This document shows positions 13,199 through 24,489 of a stretch of 64,000 bases of DNA, piece by piece (position 1 is the stretch's first letter; each line of letters starts with the position of its first letter). A program made the position numbers and the translations under genes. The stretch is from Malania oleifera (taxonomy: Eukaryota; Streptophyta; Magnoliopsida; Santalales; Ximeniaceae): assembly GCF_029873635.1 (NCBI RefSeq), contig NC_080420.1, positions 56,765,457-56,829,456 on the forward strand, read 5' to 3'. The notes beneath the pieces are model-generated. The model saw only the letters and a list, made by a program, of their open reading frames with translations, had not been told where the DNA came from and made no database searches.

Positions 13199-13313
13199 AG
13201 CTGAAAGATGCTGGGTAAAATAGCTGAAAGATGCTGGGTAAAATAGCTGAAAGATGTTGGGTAAAACAGCTAAAAGATGTTGGGTAAAACAGTTGAAAAA
13301 TGCTGGGTATGAA
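13199..13313. repeat. 23-bp minisatellite in solo LTR D, five units
   Basis: Five head-to-tail 23-bp units (core gctgaaagatgctgggtaaa) starting at 13199, 13222, 13245, 13268 and 13291. The last unit is the most diverged. It lies about 120 bp after the gtgtggcatgagta motif. Confidence 0.93.
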
Positions 13314-14412
13314 ATGAAAATGGAAATGAATGAAACGGAAATGAAGTGTGAAATGTGAACAATGTAAAATGGGAAAGAGTCACGTAAAGTGAAATGAAAT
13401 GAAAAGTAAAAGATAAAAACATGAACAATTGAGAAATGCAGAATAATGGCAAACAAAATAAGGTATTATGATATTATCAATATTTATGCTAGTAGAACAT
13501 GTTACGTTTGGGCAAGGCAAACTCTTCGCCCAAAGGCTTGTTGAGAAAGGCGAGTGCCCTGGTTGTATCAGGTGTAACAGTAGGCTGCATAACGTGCTAG
13601 GACAGAGGGAAACTACTTATATGGGCAGGTAGATTTCCCTATTCTTGGGAGCCTTTGCAGGTAAACTTTTGTATGAACTGTGTGAGTACGAGATTAATTT
13701 ATCACTTGAGAGCTTACTGAGTAAGGTGAGTGTCTTGGTATGCTTCAGCTATGACCTTTGGGTTTCCTAATGCATTAGAGCATAGGGGTGCTACTTGTAT
13801 GGGCAGATAATCACCCCTATCCTTAGGTAATCTTATGGGTAAAATGCCTTGCATGTGTTTGACAGGATCAGAAAATGATTTCAGAAATTATGTTAATGAT
13901 TTGCAAATGATGAAAAATATATTATATATAAACCTCATGTTGGTCACACATTGTTTTAATATATTGTTTCTTCCCTTACTGAGATGTGTCTCACTCGAAT
14001 ATAATTTATTCTTTTTCAGGACCTCTACAAGATCAAGCTTAGAGGGCTCGAGGTGTTTATATCATTTTTGGGATATAGAAAAGAAAGAGTATATACTTAG
14101 TTGATATCTTGGGTTGTATGTAAGGTATATTCTATGTTTTAAGTTTTAAGTCTTCTGAGATATGGATGGTTGTGAAATATACTAGTGTTTGTGAATACTG
14201 AATGTTTTTGAAGATATGTGTATATATGAGAATACATGTGATGAATAGTTATTTTGTATTATAGATAGAAATAGTAAACTTTGGTATTATATTTGTGGAG
14301 ATTATGTTTATGTTTTTCATTGCGTACATGATATTTAAATATGGATTATCAAGTAAATGAATGGATTAGTAGCACTTTGGGCCCACGTAGAGGGTCAGGG
14401 TGTTACAGACCT

Positions 14413-15180
14413 CCTCGAAAGTTGGCTGTCCTGTTTTAGTTGGGGGTGTGACTAGGGAGCGACCAACACAAGCTGGTGCGACCTGGTCGAACCTATTAAA
14501 ATTTTGTTTAAAGTTTATTCTCCTGTGAAGCTCGAACACCACTCTCTCATGTTCCTTTGCACCTCCTTCATCGTACCCCTCTCCAACCTAGTCTCCCGAG
14601 CCTCCTAAACTTCTCTATAGCCTCTCGCGACCCTCAGATGACATGCACTAGCCCCAGTGATCCCCACCTTACACGATGCCCCATCTCAGCACACCTGGAC
14701 AATTGCTTTCCTTACGTCTATGTCTCTCCATTTTCTCCACATTTCTCTCTCTCCATCCCTATTTGCCTTTCCTTGAAGATGCCTTGACATTTGAAATCTC
14801 AGGGTGCCTCAAAGCAAGCCTACTCACCACAATCCACTGCCAAGCGACAAATGGTCCGAGACCCGCTGAAGGAAAAGTCATCTTCTAGGAGTCAAGTGGC
14901 CCGTAGAGAGCAAGCATGAACTTCTACAGTGACGAGGGCACCGAGGGTGACCCTTGAAAACATTCAGTTGCCCCTAACAAATTCTACTATGCCACTTATT
15001 AAGGAGCAGCCCCCGGATGTTGCCACTAGGCTTGTGGAGGACACGTCTGCCCAGTTGGTGCTGCTTCGAATGATCAGGTTGACCATGCCATACCCCCTTT
15101 CTACCCCTACGATCCGCCGCTTGTTGGCAAAAATGGCACAAGAAGTGGTCGCCACAGTAGGGCAGGATACTTAGGATCCT
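14413..15180 (+). pseudogene. Athila-like envelope-position reading frame, fossil
   Basis: Internal text of the backbone element resumes after solo LTR D. Near 14780-15170 it gives a basic, serine-rich stretch (QSTAKRQMVRDPLKEKSSSRSQVARREQ, given here only as a description of composition) and then a frame ending near 15174. In Athila elements the region between pol and the 3' LTR often carries a poorly conserved envelope-like frame. I assign this by position and by its match to 3643-3840, not by a recognised domain. It is a broken fossil. Confidence 0.4.
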
Positions 15181-16820
15181 TTGATGCTCTCTTTTTCATA
15201 TGTACTGTGCTCATGCACATTATTTTATTTTCTTTCCTTCTTTTATTTTTATTTTCCATTAATTTTTGTTTCATTATGCTTAAGTGGTTGTACTTTTGCT
15301 TTTGATGTTTCCATCTTCAGTTGTACTGTCTCTGCGTTTAATGAATATACATGGTGATTTGTTTCTACTTGTCTTTTGTGCTTCCGTGTACCATTGCTCT
15401 TTTCTTTATATTTCTAGATTTTATGTGGATGTTACTTACGCAGGTTTGCTAGTTGATCTTTTAGTACCGTGCAGTGTTTCCTTCCCATGCTTTCCAGGTT
15501 CTTTCTTTCTATACTTCAGTAGGGACACTAAAGTTTTAAGTTGGGGGTATGGGGTTAAAAAAACACTACATAGCACATATTGAGACAAAAAATGACACAA
15601 TTTTAAAATTTTTTAGTGACCATTGCTTGTTCATGCCATGATAAGACTTTTGATGCCCTTTACATACTTCTATATAGCCTGTATATTACATGCTTAGGTT
15701 GTATCATTTAGATGACTTTATTATGCTCATTAACAATGTAGTGAGTTGCTTGTGCGTAGTTTCACATGATATAGCCAATTTGGGTTTTTTTCCACTCTAT
15801 GAGGGTCGACTAAAAGTTCATTCGTTTTAGTACTGTTGTATAAGTTCTTGTATTCATATGGTATTTCACAAGGTTATGATGCACTTTCACATGATTTGTT
15901 TCATTTAGGGTTCCTTAAGAGCACTGAGAGAACAATCATAGCGACTATGACACCTTGTGAGGTTATGTTGAGGCTTTTGTTTTTTGCGAGAGTCATTTAC
16001 ATAAACTCTGAGTTCATGAAACTCAACTTTCCTTCACTGGATATTCTTTACATGCTAGTTTGTATTTTTGAATTTTCTAGCCTAGAGGTGATGTCAAGTG
16101 GGGAGATATAAACCTAGGTCTTATAGCCTACTCAAGACGTGAGAATTAAGCCACCCCTAGATATTAACATAATTCATAAACTTCTTTTTCGAGCTTAGTT
16201 CCTATTGGTAGCATGAAGATGACAAAAGTGTTGATGATTGTCCTAGCTGATCGTAGAAGAAAAATGTATAAAGAAAAGAATGAGCATAAGAAAAAGAAAT
16301 GAGAAAAATACATAGAAAATCTACTATAAATACAAAAGGGTCAAGCTAGGGCACAATCCACCATTTCCCTAAACGTATAAAGCTTCTTTGGTTGACCTAT
16401 GCATATGATGTATTCACGCCTAGTTTATGAATTATCAATCCAGGTTGGTCTTAGTAGGATGTGCCAAGTAGGTGAGAAGGCGCTAGGGTGAAGGACCCAA
16501 CACCTCTTTAATAGGCTAGATCCCATTCTTATGAGACTAGTTCGCTCCATTTTTAGGATTAGTTCTTCAAAATATGTGAGATGTTTGATCATGCATGTTT
16601 TTCCTCACATACGACAGTGAACCCATCTTCTTGAGTGTTTTGGAGAGTATACCAGTGAGGTTGAGTCAATACGATCATTCTGTAGGTGTCCAAGGGTAAC
16701 TCGAGTGTGATGAATCATTCACTTTACACATGCCTTGTGATTTTGCCTATTTATACTTGAATTTATATGATGATATTAACTCTGAATTGTAATTGTTGGT
16801 TGATTCTCTATGAGCTATGA
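15181..16820 (+). mobile_element. Athila-like 3' non-coding internal region, first part
   Basis: About 1.6 kb without a gene, matching 3843-5480 of the upstream copy almost throughout. It contains a purine-rich gttgggggtatgggg at 15540-15554, present in both copies. The match breaks at 16820 where solo LTR C is inserted, and resumes at 18863. Confidence 0.75.
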
Positions 16821-18862
16821 TGTAGAGTCCCGAAGAATTATACCATTTAAATAATAAAAAAGGGAGAAAAGGAAATATTAAAGGGGGGTCACAGCAGGTC
16901 CTCGTCAATGAGGAATTACAAAGAGGACTATTTCAGGGCCTGAAATTCGTCGATGAAGGTTATGAGTTCGTCGACGAACTCCCTACTTGGCCTCGTCGAC
17001 AAAGTGTCGTGTCTCGTCAATGAAGGCAAGTGTATAAATAGCTCAAACTCAAGTTTTCAGTGAGAAAACATGTATGCAAACCCTCCTCTTTCTCTCTCTT
17101 CATCCTCCACCCCTTCTCTTTTCGTTTCCGGCCCCGTTCTCCACCAGTTCGATGATTAGAAGTCGCCACGTCACTTCTGGGAATATTCTCTTCATTACTG
17201 TATGAGTGGATCGTTGATTAGGCCTACTTGGGAACCATCCCAAATTTTGGGTAAGCTAGTTAATTTCAGTTTTATTAGGTTTTTGGTGTTTCTGGACTGA
17301 GAATAATTTGTTAGGTAAGATAATGCTGAGATTTTGTTAGGAAGATATCAATTTTAGGGTGTTGAGCTGAGGACCACACATGTGTAGTTTTGGAGTAATT
17401 CGTAGGCTTTTTCATAAGTCAAGTAAGGGAATAAACTAAGTCAGGTTTTTATGAAAATATATTTACTATTTTACAGCATTTAATTTCAGGTAAATATGTA
17501 TATTGTAGGATTATGTTAGAAATAATGTTGTTGATCAGATTTCATGTATAATATCATAAATATGATTTTAGAATAGATTTTATGTTTTGAATATTCCCTT
17601 TTTTGTGTGGCATGAGTAACATTTATCATGGAAATTATGATGATGAAATATTATGTTTTCAGCATAAGTATGATATTACTGCTTTTAGGAAAATATTAAA
17701 ATGATATAGGGATTTTCAAACTAAGGATTTTATATGATATGCTGGCGTAAAGGCCGAGGATTTTATATGATATGTCGGCGTAAGGGCTGAGGTTTTATAT
17801 GATATACCAGCATAAGGGCTAAGGGTTTTTATGATACGCTATGCCAATGTAAGGGCTGTAAATTTTATATGATATGTTATGCAATGTTTTATGAAAATAT
17901 TAACATGACATATATTATTATGAAATAGTCATGTATCATTATTTGGAAATATATTATATGTTATCAGAACCTGGTTGGCTTGGTTTAGGCTTTCACGATG
18001 CACGATACCATAGCTATATGATCACGATCATGTATATGTTAGTGCTACCGTTTGCCGTAAAGGGCAGTGGGAGATCGGCAGTCAATGTGGTTTTATGGTA
18101 GTGCAGGCGTCCCTCTAGTGTCTAGACCAGGAGGGGCAGACCCATCATACTTACAGACTTATGTTGATCTAGCGTGGTCGGCCAGCCATTGCTAGGTCCT
18201 GCCTTCAGGCCGCACAACCCAATCATGTGGAGGTAAGACATGACACCAGCCAGCTATCCATCCAGGGCGTTTTCATGTATAGTTATATGAGATGATTTAT
18301 ATGTATAGAAAGTCAGTATATTATACCATGTTATGATAAATTATGTGTTTCTCACATATGTTATAAACAGTTTTATCAAAAATGATTATTATACTGTTAT
18401 ATGTAAAACACTAAATTACTCATGTTGCATACATTGATATTAGTTTATTTCTCTTATTGAGAGGTGTTTCACCCTAGCTATATAAACATTTCAGAAAACC
18501 CAGGTAGAGGAGGGGGCAGAGCTCTGCGACAATAGAGACCGGTGGAGCTACCTTGTCTGAAGGATGAGTTGTTGAGTTAGGGTTAGGTTTATTTTTGGGT
18601 TATGACCTTAGGATACATTTGGCCTTTTTGGTGGATGATTGTATATAAAAGGTTTAGTAGAACTCTGGTATTGTGGTTGGCTGGATGATATGTATGTGAT
18701 TACGTTTCCTGCTACATAGGGTTCAGAATGGTATTTTGGGTATATCCCTGGTACCCATGGGTCCAGGTGGATTATGCTATTCAGTTGAACATGATTTCAA
18801 AATTATTGTTATACTAAATATGATAAAAAAAATTAATATGGTAAATTAGGCAGGTCGTTACA
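16821..18862 (+). mobile_element. Solo LTR C (gypsy-type, same family as copies A and B)
   Basis: Begins TGTAGAGTCCCG and ends GGTCGTTACA, flanked by perfect target duplications tatga (16816-16820 and 18863-18867). The empty site is preserved in the upstream tandem copy near 5470-5490 (gagctatgatttac). Length is 2042 bp. It contains repeated cgtcgac-type motifs at 16925-17025, a pyrimidine-rich leader at 17080-17130, gtgtggcatgagta at about 17605, a 33-bp minisatellite and a 'ttgagaggtgtttcaccc' block. It has no coding region. Confidence 0.93.
17724..17858. repeat. 33-bp minisatellite in solo LTR C, about four units
   Basis: Imperfect 31-38-bp units (core ttttatatgatatg..ggcgtaagggct) starting near 17724, 17757, 17790 and 17821, with a further partial unit after 17858. 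It lies about 120 bp after the gtgtggcatgagta motif. Confidence 0.85.
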
Positions 18863-19241
18863 TATGATTTACTTGATGGCTATACACTATTGAGACTTGT
18901 ATGAGTGATTTGCTTCGCAGTTGTTTATATAATGGAGTTATGTATGGAGGAGTCTTCTTGAAATTAGGTTATATTCCCCTATGTAAAATGACATGATTGT
19001 GTTACTTGGTGATCTTATTTAATGTCCTGTGAGATTGGTGTTTGTGGGTACCACCCTGAAAACCCTCATGAGATAATAACTTGTCCACTAGGGTCACCTA
19101 GGGGTTTAAAGCCTTGTTGTAAATGGTAAATGCAATCGTGTTTCCCACGAAAGAGGAGGTGGATAGGATTTTTGGTTATCTTTTATAGTTTTCTTAGTTT
19201 TTTATTTGCTCGAGGACTAGTAAAGTGTAAGTTGGGGGTTG
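18863..19241 (+). mobile_element. Athila-like 3' internal region, second part, with polypurine tract
   Basis: Continues the match to 5480-5862. It ends in a purine-rich tract (aagttgggggttg, 19229-19241) directly before the LTR start at 19242, as expected for the plus-strand primer of a gypsy element. Confidence 0.8.
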
Positions 19242-20394
19242 TGATGTGCTCCTAAAATGCACTATTTTAGACCCCCATTTACCTTTGTTTTGCTCTCATT
19301 TATCTTGTAATTACCCTTTCTTTCCAAAGTTCGGAGTTATGCAAGGTTTGTTCATGTTTTAGGAAACTCAAGTTAGAACCGAGGAGTTAAGCAATGCGAG
19401 AAGCCAAGGGAGTAATTGGGAATCATAAAGGCTGAATCAGATGCTCAACCAAGCCCCTCAAGCCTCAATTCATCAAAGGAAACAAGACTTGGTTCGATCA
19501 TGTGGTGCGACCAACTAACACAGGGGGTGACCAAGTCACAGAAGAAAGAGTCCAAGGTTCAACCAAGAGCTCAACCAAGAGACCCCGAGGGGCGACTAGA
19601 TCGAGAACCTAAGACTGACTAAGCCAGAGATCTCGAGAGTCTCGACCAGCAGCTCGACTAGGAGACCCTAACGGGCGACCAGGTCGAGAACCTGAGATTT
19701 AGTGAAGCTAAGATTCTTCAAGTCTCGACCATCAACGTGACCAGGAAGATCCATAGGCGTGACCAGGTCGAGAATGCTTGAAGTTTGAATCCCAGAATTC
19801 CTGCGAGCCTCGACCAGGGGAAGACATGGGTTCGACCTGGTCGATAGATGAGAGCCCATCGAACTGCTTTGTGAGGTTTTTTGCCAAAGTTTCCTATTTT
19901 GAATTCAAACCTTTGTAAATGCTTTTGGGTATGAAACCTAGCTTTGTCTATATGCCTAGGGTTCCCCTTTGGCACCTCTTTTGTTAATAATAGACCTAGA
20001 AAGTCTTTGGGTGCCATTTAGAGTAAGGTTTACTACTTTGATTTCAATTCCTTGTACTGGTTCGTGCTTTGATTCTTCGAAGGCCTGTGACAACCTTCAA
20101 GTTCCTTGTGCTACGACATATATAGCTGGACCTTTGATTGTATTCTTGAACACTAGTGACAGGCCGTTGAGTTACAATTGAAGCCATTTTTGATACATCT
20201 TTCTTTACTGCTTTCATTTGAATACCTGCACTGTAAATACTTTGTCTTTAATTTCATGCAAATTTACATCTTTGATTATGATGAGACCCTAGGGTAAAGG
20301 ATAACATAGCTAAGGATTCAATCACTTATGCGGACTAGGCTACGGTTTATGTACGAGGTGTTATTGTGATCATTGGACAGGGTATACCTTGGTT
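19242..20394 (+). mobile_element. Athila-like 3' LTR, part before the hAT insertion
   Basis: Starts TGATGTGCTCCTAAAATGC after the polypurine tract and matches 5863-7060. At 20394 it is cut by a hAT transposon; the LTR continues at 23333 (the second copy of the target duplication) with text matching the inverted LTR near 9480-9560, and then ends prematurely near 23426. Frames seen here are not genes. Confidence 0.85.
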
Positions 20395-23332
20395 TCGACC
20401 TGGCAAAATGGATAAAAATTTGTTAATCTAACCCGCATCCGACCCAATTTAACCAACTTATAATCAACCGTTTGTTATATGAGTCGAATATGATTTTCAA
20501 TTTTCACATCTGCCTCCTTAGCAAGCCGGGTCAGTTTTATCAAACGGATATACACTAAACTACTTAAAAATTCATTACTGATTAACCCATAAAAGCCCAA
20601 GTGCCCACAGCCTAATGCCCAAGTATGGAAAGCCTAGTGTGGCAGTGCCCACATGACCCATGCCACACGCCACGCAGTGACACAGATAGCTCGGTGGCCA
20701 GTAGCCCACACGGCAACAATCAACCCCTCCCTTAGCTCCCTCCGACTCCCAGACGAGCCCAGTCCCAAATCTTAAATCCTATTAGGGTTTCATACTTTCA
20801 TTGTTTCAATTTTCAAATTTCAAACTTTCAATTCTAGCTGTGCAACCACATCCCACAAATGATGAGCCGATGACGATTCCTACTGCCACTACCGTCGCCG
20901 ACTGCCACCCACAGCCACAAGCCACGATTCCCTCGTGGCCTCGCCCAGTCTTACCTTGTGGCTTGCAGCCTCGCCCAATCATCTTCGTCTCTCACCAGTC
21001 GCCAACTACTCGACCAATTGGCCAGTTAGCCTATCTTCCCTTGCGGCCTCGTCCAGTGACTATAATCACTTTGTGGTTTGCCATTGCCAGGATAGTTTTG
21101 ATTGTTCCTTTTTTCTGATTTGTGAGGTTGTATCATTAATGAATTTGTAGTTGTTTGCAGATCTCCTTTGTACTGTTGTACATCTCTTTTCTTGCTAATG
21201 GTTAACAGATGGGGCCTTTCTATTATGTCTCATTTCTTTTACTCTTTCTTGATTTATTAAAAAAAAAAAAAAAAGATAATGGAAATCTACACCTACTTTT
21301 GAGCTTTTGGTTTTCATTGCATGAGTTTCAGGTGAAATGTTCTCTTCATTTCATGATTAACATTTGATTTTAATATTATTTGATGTTGAGAAAAAATATA
21401 ATGGAAAATGTATTTTCCTTTTTTTTTTCTTTATCCCAAATAAAGTTTTTGATTCAAATAGGGCCTTAAGAGTTTTTCTTATAAATGAAATTTACTGAGC
21501 TTTGCATTTTGCTAAAAAATGAAATCCACATTCTTTGAAGGCCTCAATCCCTCATTTTCTTGGGAAAAATTTATATGATGTGATGAGATTTATTGTTTTA
21601 AAAAAAAACTTGCGTGTAATGTGAAAAGAAATGTACTCTTAATGAATAAGGATCTAGTTGAGAAAAATAATTTTATTTTTTATTTCTAAAATATTACGAA
21701 ATTATAAAAATATTACCAATGTTTTAGATGACAAAAAGATTTTTTTCTAAGTTTGCCATACAAATACCTACCTTCCCAAATTTACTAGTTTTTAAGTTAT
21801 TGTAACAAAAAACTATAATTAGATTTTTTTTATTATTAGTTCTTGTGGCAAACGCCCATTTATGAAATTATTTACAAATGTCATTCGCACAATCAATTAA
21901 TTTAAAAACAACTTTAATTAGTTGCTTCTAGCTTGTAAATTTGATGCAAGTTGTTTTTTTTTTTTTTTTTGCTTAATCAAATTTTAATATAAATATGATG
22001 GTCGTTTGACTCATTTCATTGTGTTCAATATAAATATAAAATAAAAATATTTAATCACATTTCTCAAATTTTGCAGTGCATTACAGGGTTTTGGGAAAAA
22101 AAAAAAAATTCTTAGTCAATAGCAAATTCAATTTATCAAAAGATGAAATATAGGTATCCAATTCTTTCTCGAATGGCAAGAGATATATTATCAATTTCAA
22201 TATCAACTTTTGCATCGGAACCAACATTTAGTGTTGGGGGAAAAGAGATAAATATGTCACGTAGTTCTCTTACGCCTAATAATGCTGAAACTATTATTTT
22301 AACTCGTGATTGGCTATATAGTCAAGGAGGTATGCTTATTTAATTATATTTTTATGTTATTGTAATTACTATGTATTATATTCTATTTATTTATTTATAT
22401 TTTGAATTTTGAATGTAGTTGAAGATTTTGTAGATAAGGAAGAACTTGTCGAAGATATTACTCAAGCTAAAAGAGCATGTCATACCTCATCTAGTGTATC
22501 ATCTTGCTTTGTTTGACTTTATTTTAATACAACTATGCTAGCAGTGCTTCTATTTATCTTTGAAAATTATATAGTCAATAATTTATTATTTATTTGTTGT
22601 TTTAACATGTAGTGTTGAAAAAAATTTTTAGAAATATTTTTTCTAGTTTGATCACTTGTAACTTTTGAGATGCTAATCAACAAGTTCTATTTATGTTATT
22701 CGATCCATAACTTAAATTATATTTTGAATTATTTCATGATAGACACACGAGGAAAAGAAGATGAAAGCTTTGATATTACAAATGAAAGCATTACAATTAA
22801 TTCGAGACATTCAAATAATTTTGAAGTTATTTGAAGGATTTATTAAGATTTTGTTAATTTGTTGATAGTTTTATTTTGAGAGATTCACACGATTTGAAAA
22901 TAGTTGTGTTTAAAAAACTCCCATGCTTTAAGAACAGTTGTATTGTTTAGATTTTAGAGAGACTCACACAAAACATATGGTTTGAGTTTCTATTTTGAGT
23001 TAGATTGGGACTAATTTATTATGTTTAAATTCTTACAGTTTTACTTACATGAATTAGGACTTGTTAATTAGTATAAACAATTGAATGATTAATATAGTTA
23101 CTAGAAAAATTAATATACAAACTAATCGCAAGTTGTATTATGATACAAAATAAATTATTAATAAAATTATATTTGAGAATGACAAATTATCCACCCATCC
23201 GCCATGAATTATCCGATTCGAAACCGCCTATTCCGCGACTTAAACGAGTCGAATATGGATTATGATTTTTTCATCAGATAATCCGCCTTATTTGTCACGG
23301 ATTAACCGACTCGATCTGCTTTGCCAAGTCTA
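20395..23332 (+). mobile_element. hAT DNA transposon, internally reduced
   Basis: Has 13-bp imperfect terminal inverted repeats (TCGACCTGGCAAA at 20395-20407; the right end reads TAGACTTGGCAAA on the minus strand, 23320-23332) and a perfect 8-bp target duplication ccttggtt (20387-20394, 23333-23340). Both features are diagnostic of hAT. The ends carry subterminal 'cgagtcgaatatg' motifs (about 20480 and 23245). At 2.9 kb with only the C-terminal transposase part visible, it is a deletion derivative and would have depended on a partner. The stretch 20770-21130 is GC-rich and may be an old 5' exon; I do not recognise it. Confidence 0.95.
22141..22516 (+). pseudogene. hAT transposase C-terminal dimerisation domain, remnant
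   Basis: Two exons fit: one ending at 22329 (donor g|gtatgc) and one at 22419-22516 (acceptor gaatgtag). The first reads YPILSRMARDILSISISTFASEPTFSVGG..SSLTPNNAETIILTRDWL, the well-known hAT C-terminal family signature (compare YPVLSRMARDILAIP.ST.ASE.AFS.GGR). The second reads VEDFVDKEELVEDITQAKRAC and ends in a TGA at 22514. The catalytic DDE part and the BED zinc finger were not found between 20.4 and 22.1 kb, so this is not a working transposase. Confidence 0.85.
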
Positions 23333-23426
23333 CCTTGGTTCCTGATCGTGCTCCGGACGATTGGTGCACCTTTGCTACCCTATACCACTTGAATGGTTCA
23401 CTTAACCGTTTAGCCTAGTACACATA
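23333..23426 (+). mobile_element. Athila-like 3' LTR, short part after the hAT insertion
   Basis: Matches the reverse complement of about 9480-9570 (gctccggacgattggtgcacc). The match stops at about 23426, where different sequence begins, so the LTR is not complete here. Confidence 0.75.
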
Positions 23427-23687
23427 TGCAACAAACAAAATTATGCACCTATATAACTCATCCTTACACTGCATACACCGACTCACGTATGCATGCATAA
23501 ATATTGCATTCACTCCACACACATACGCATGACTTGCACACACCAAACAATGCAAAAAATAGAGAAATATAGGGAAGAAAAGAAAAATACAGAGGTAGGG
23601 AGTAAGAGAGAGAAATAGACTTACCAATTGGGAAGGAGGTGTTCGGGCTTTCCTTTTTTGTGCTAAGACAGAGGGGGAAGGAAGAAG

Positions 23688-23693
<6 letters not shown>

Positions 23694-23779
<86 letters not shown>
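23694..23779. repeat. (GA)n microsatellite, about 86 bp
   Basis: Long uninterrupted GA run; it encodes only the artefactual SLSLSL string on the other strand. A shorter GA run is at 24007-24028. Confidence 0.97.
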
Positions 23780-23782
<3 letters not shown>

Positions 23783-24414
23783 CCAAGTTGTAATAATCTC
23801 CTTCTTTCATGGCCTTAAATAGGCTATAAAAGAGAGATAATAAGAATGGGAAAGAAAAAACAAATAAAAAGGGAAACAGAGAGGGGCTAGCATGGCTACC
23901 GAAGCTGCAATGACAAGCTTCGAATTTTCAAAGATTTAGGGGCTAGGGAGTAGTGGAAGTGTGGGGAGAGGGATTGAGGGTGTCAAACGGTGAAAGGGGA
24001 GAACGAAGAGAGAGAGAGAGAGAGAGAGAAAAAAAAAAGGGGAAAAGGGCCCCCTTACTGTAAAAAGTTGTGGCTCCCATGGTTGGTGGCCATACTGTAA
24101 ACATGGGGAAGAAGGGGAGGCGGGGAGGGAAGAATGCCAAAACGACTTTGTTTTATTTGTTAAAATTGTTTCGAATAACAAAATGATGTCATTCCACTTA
24201 AGTGGCAGGCATATGTGTGCATACGCTCGTATGTGGGCTTCACACACACACACGACCACTTATTTTATTTAATTTTTAAAAGTTTTTATTAAAATTAAAA
24301 TGATGCCATTTCAAGGGGCATGTGTGTGTGACCCTTCACACGCCAGCCTATTTTCTTGAATACTTTTTTTAAAAAAAATTCAAACATGTTTGTATTAAAA
24401 TATTATCAATATTA

Positions 24415-24437
<23 letters not shown>
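24415..24437. repeat. (TA)n microsatellite followed by T run
   Basis: Alternating t/a followed by a run of T at 24438-24450. Confidence 0.85.
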
Positions 24438-24445
<8 letters not shown>

Positions 24446-24489
24446 TTTTTGAAATTTAAGATCCCTCGGGTTCACAAAAAATGACCAAA

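Larger units (their letters stand above)
12006..14407 (+). mobile_element. Solo LTR D (second gypsy-type LTR family)
   Basis: Begins TGTAGTAACCC and ends GGGTGTTACA, with a 5-bp target duplication differing at one base (aacct 12001-12005, gacct 14408-14412). Length is 2402 bp. It has a TATA-like tataaaagc near 12221 followed by a pyrimidine-rich leader (12245-12320), which looks like the LTR promoter and transcript start. It shares gtgtggcatgagta (about 13077) and a 'ctgagatgtgtctcactc' block (about 13980) with LTR copies A-C, so it is a distant relative of them. No coding domain is seen. Confidence 0.88.

Noticed and set aside
20801-21118. Proline-rich 105-residue frame inside the hAT element as a host gene
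   Set aside because: No recognised domain, no conserved neighbours, and it lies within well-defined transposon ends. I kept it only as a possible captured fragment or old exon.
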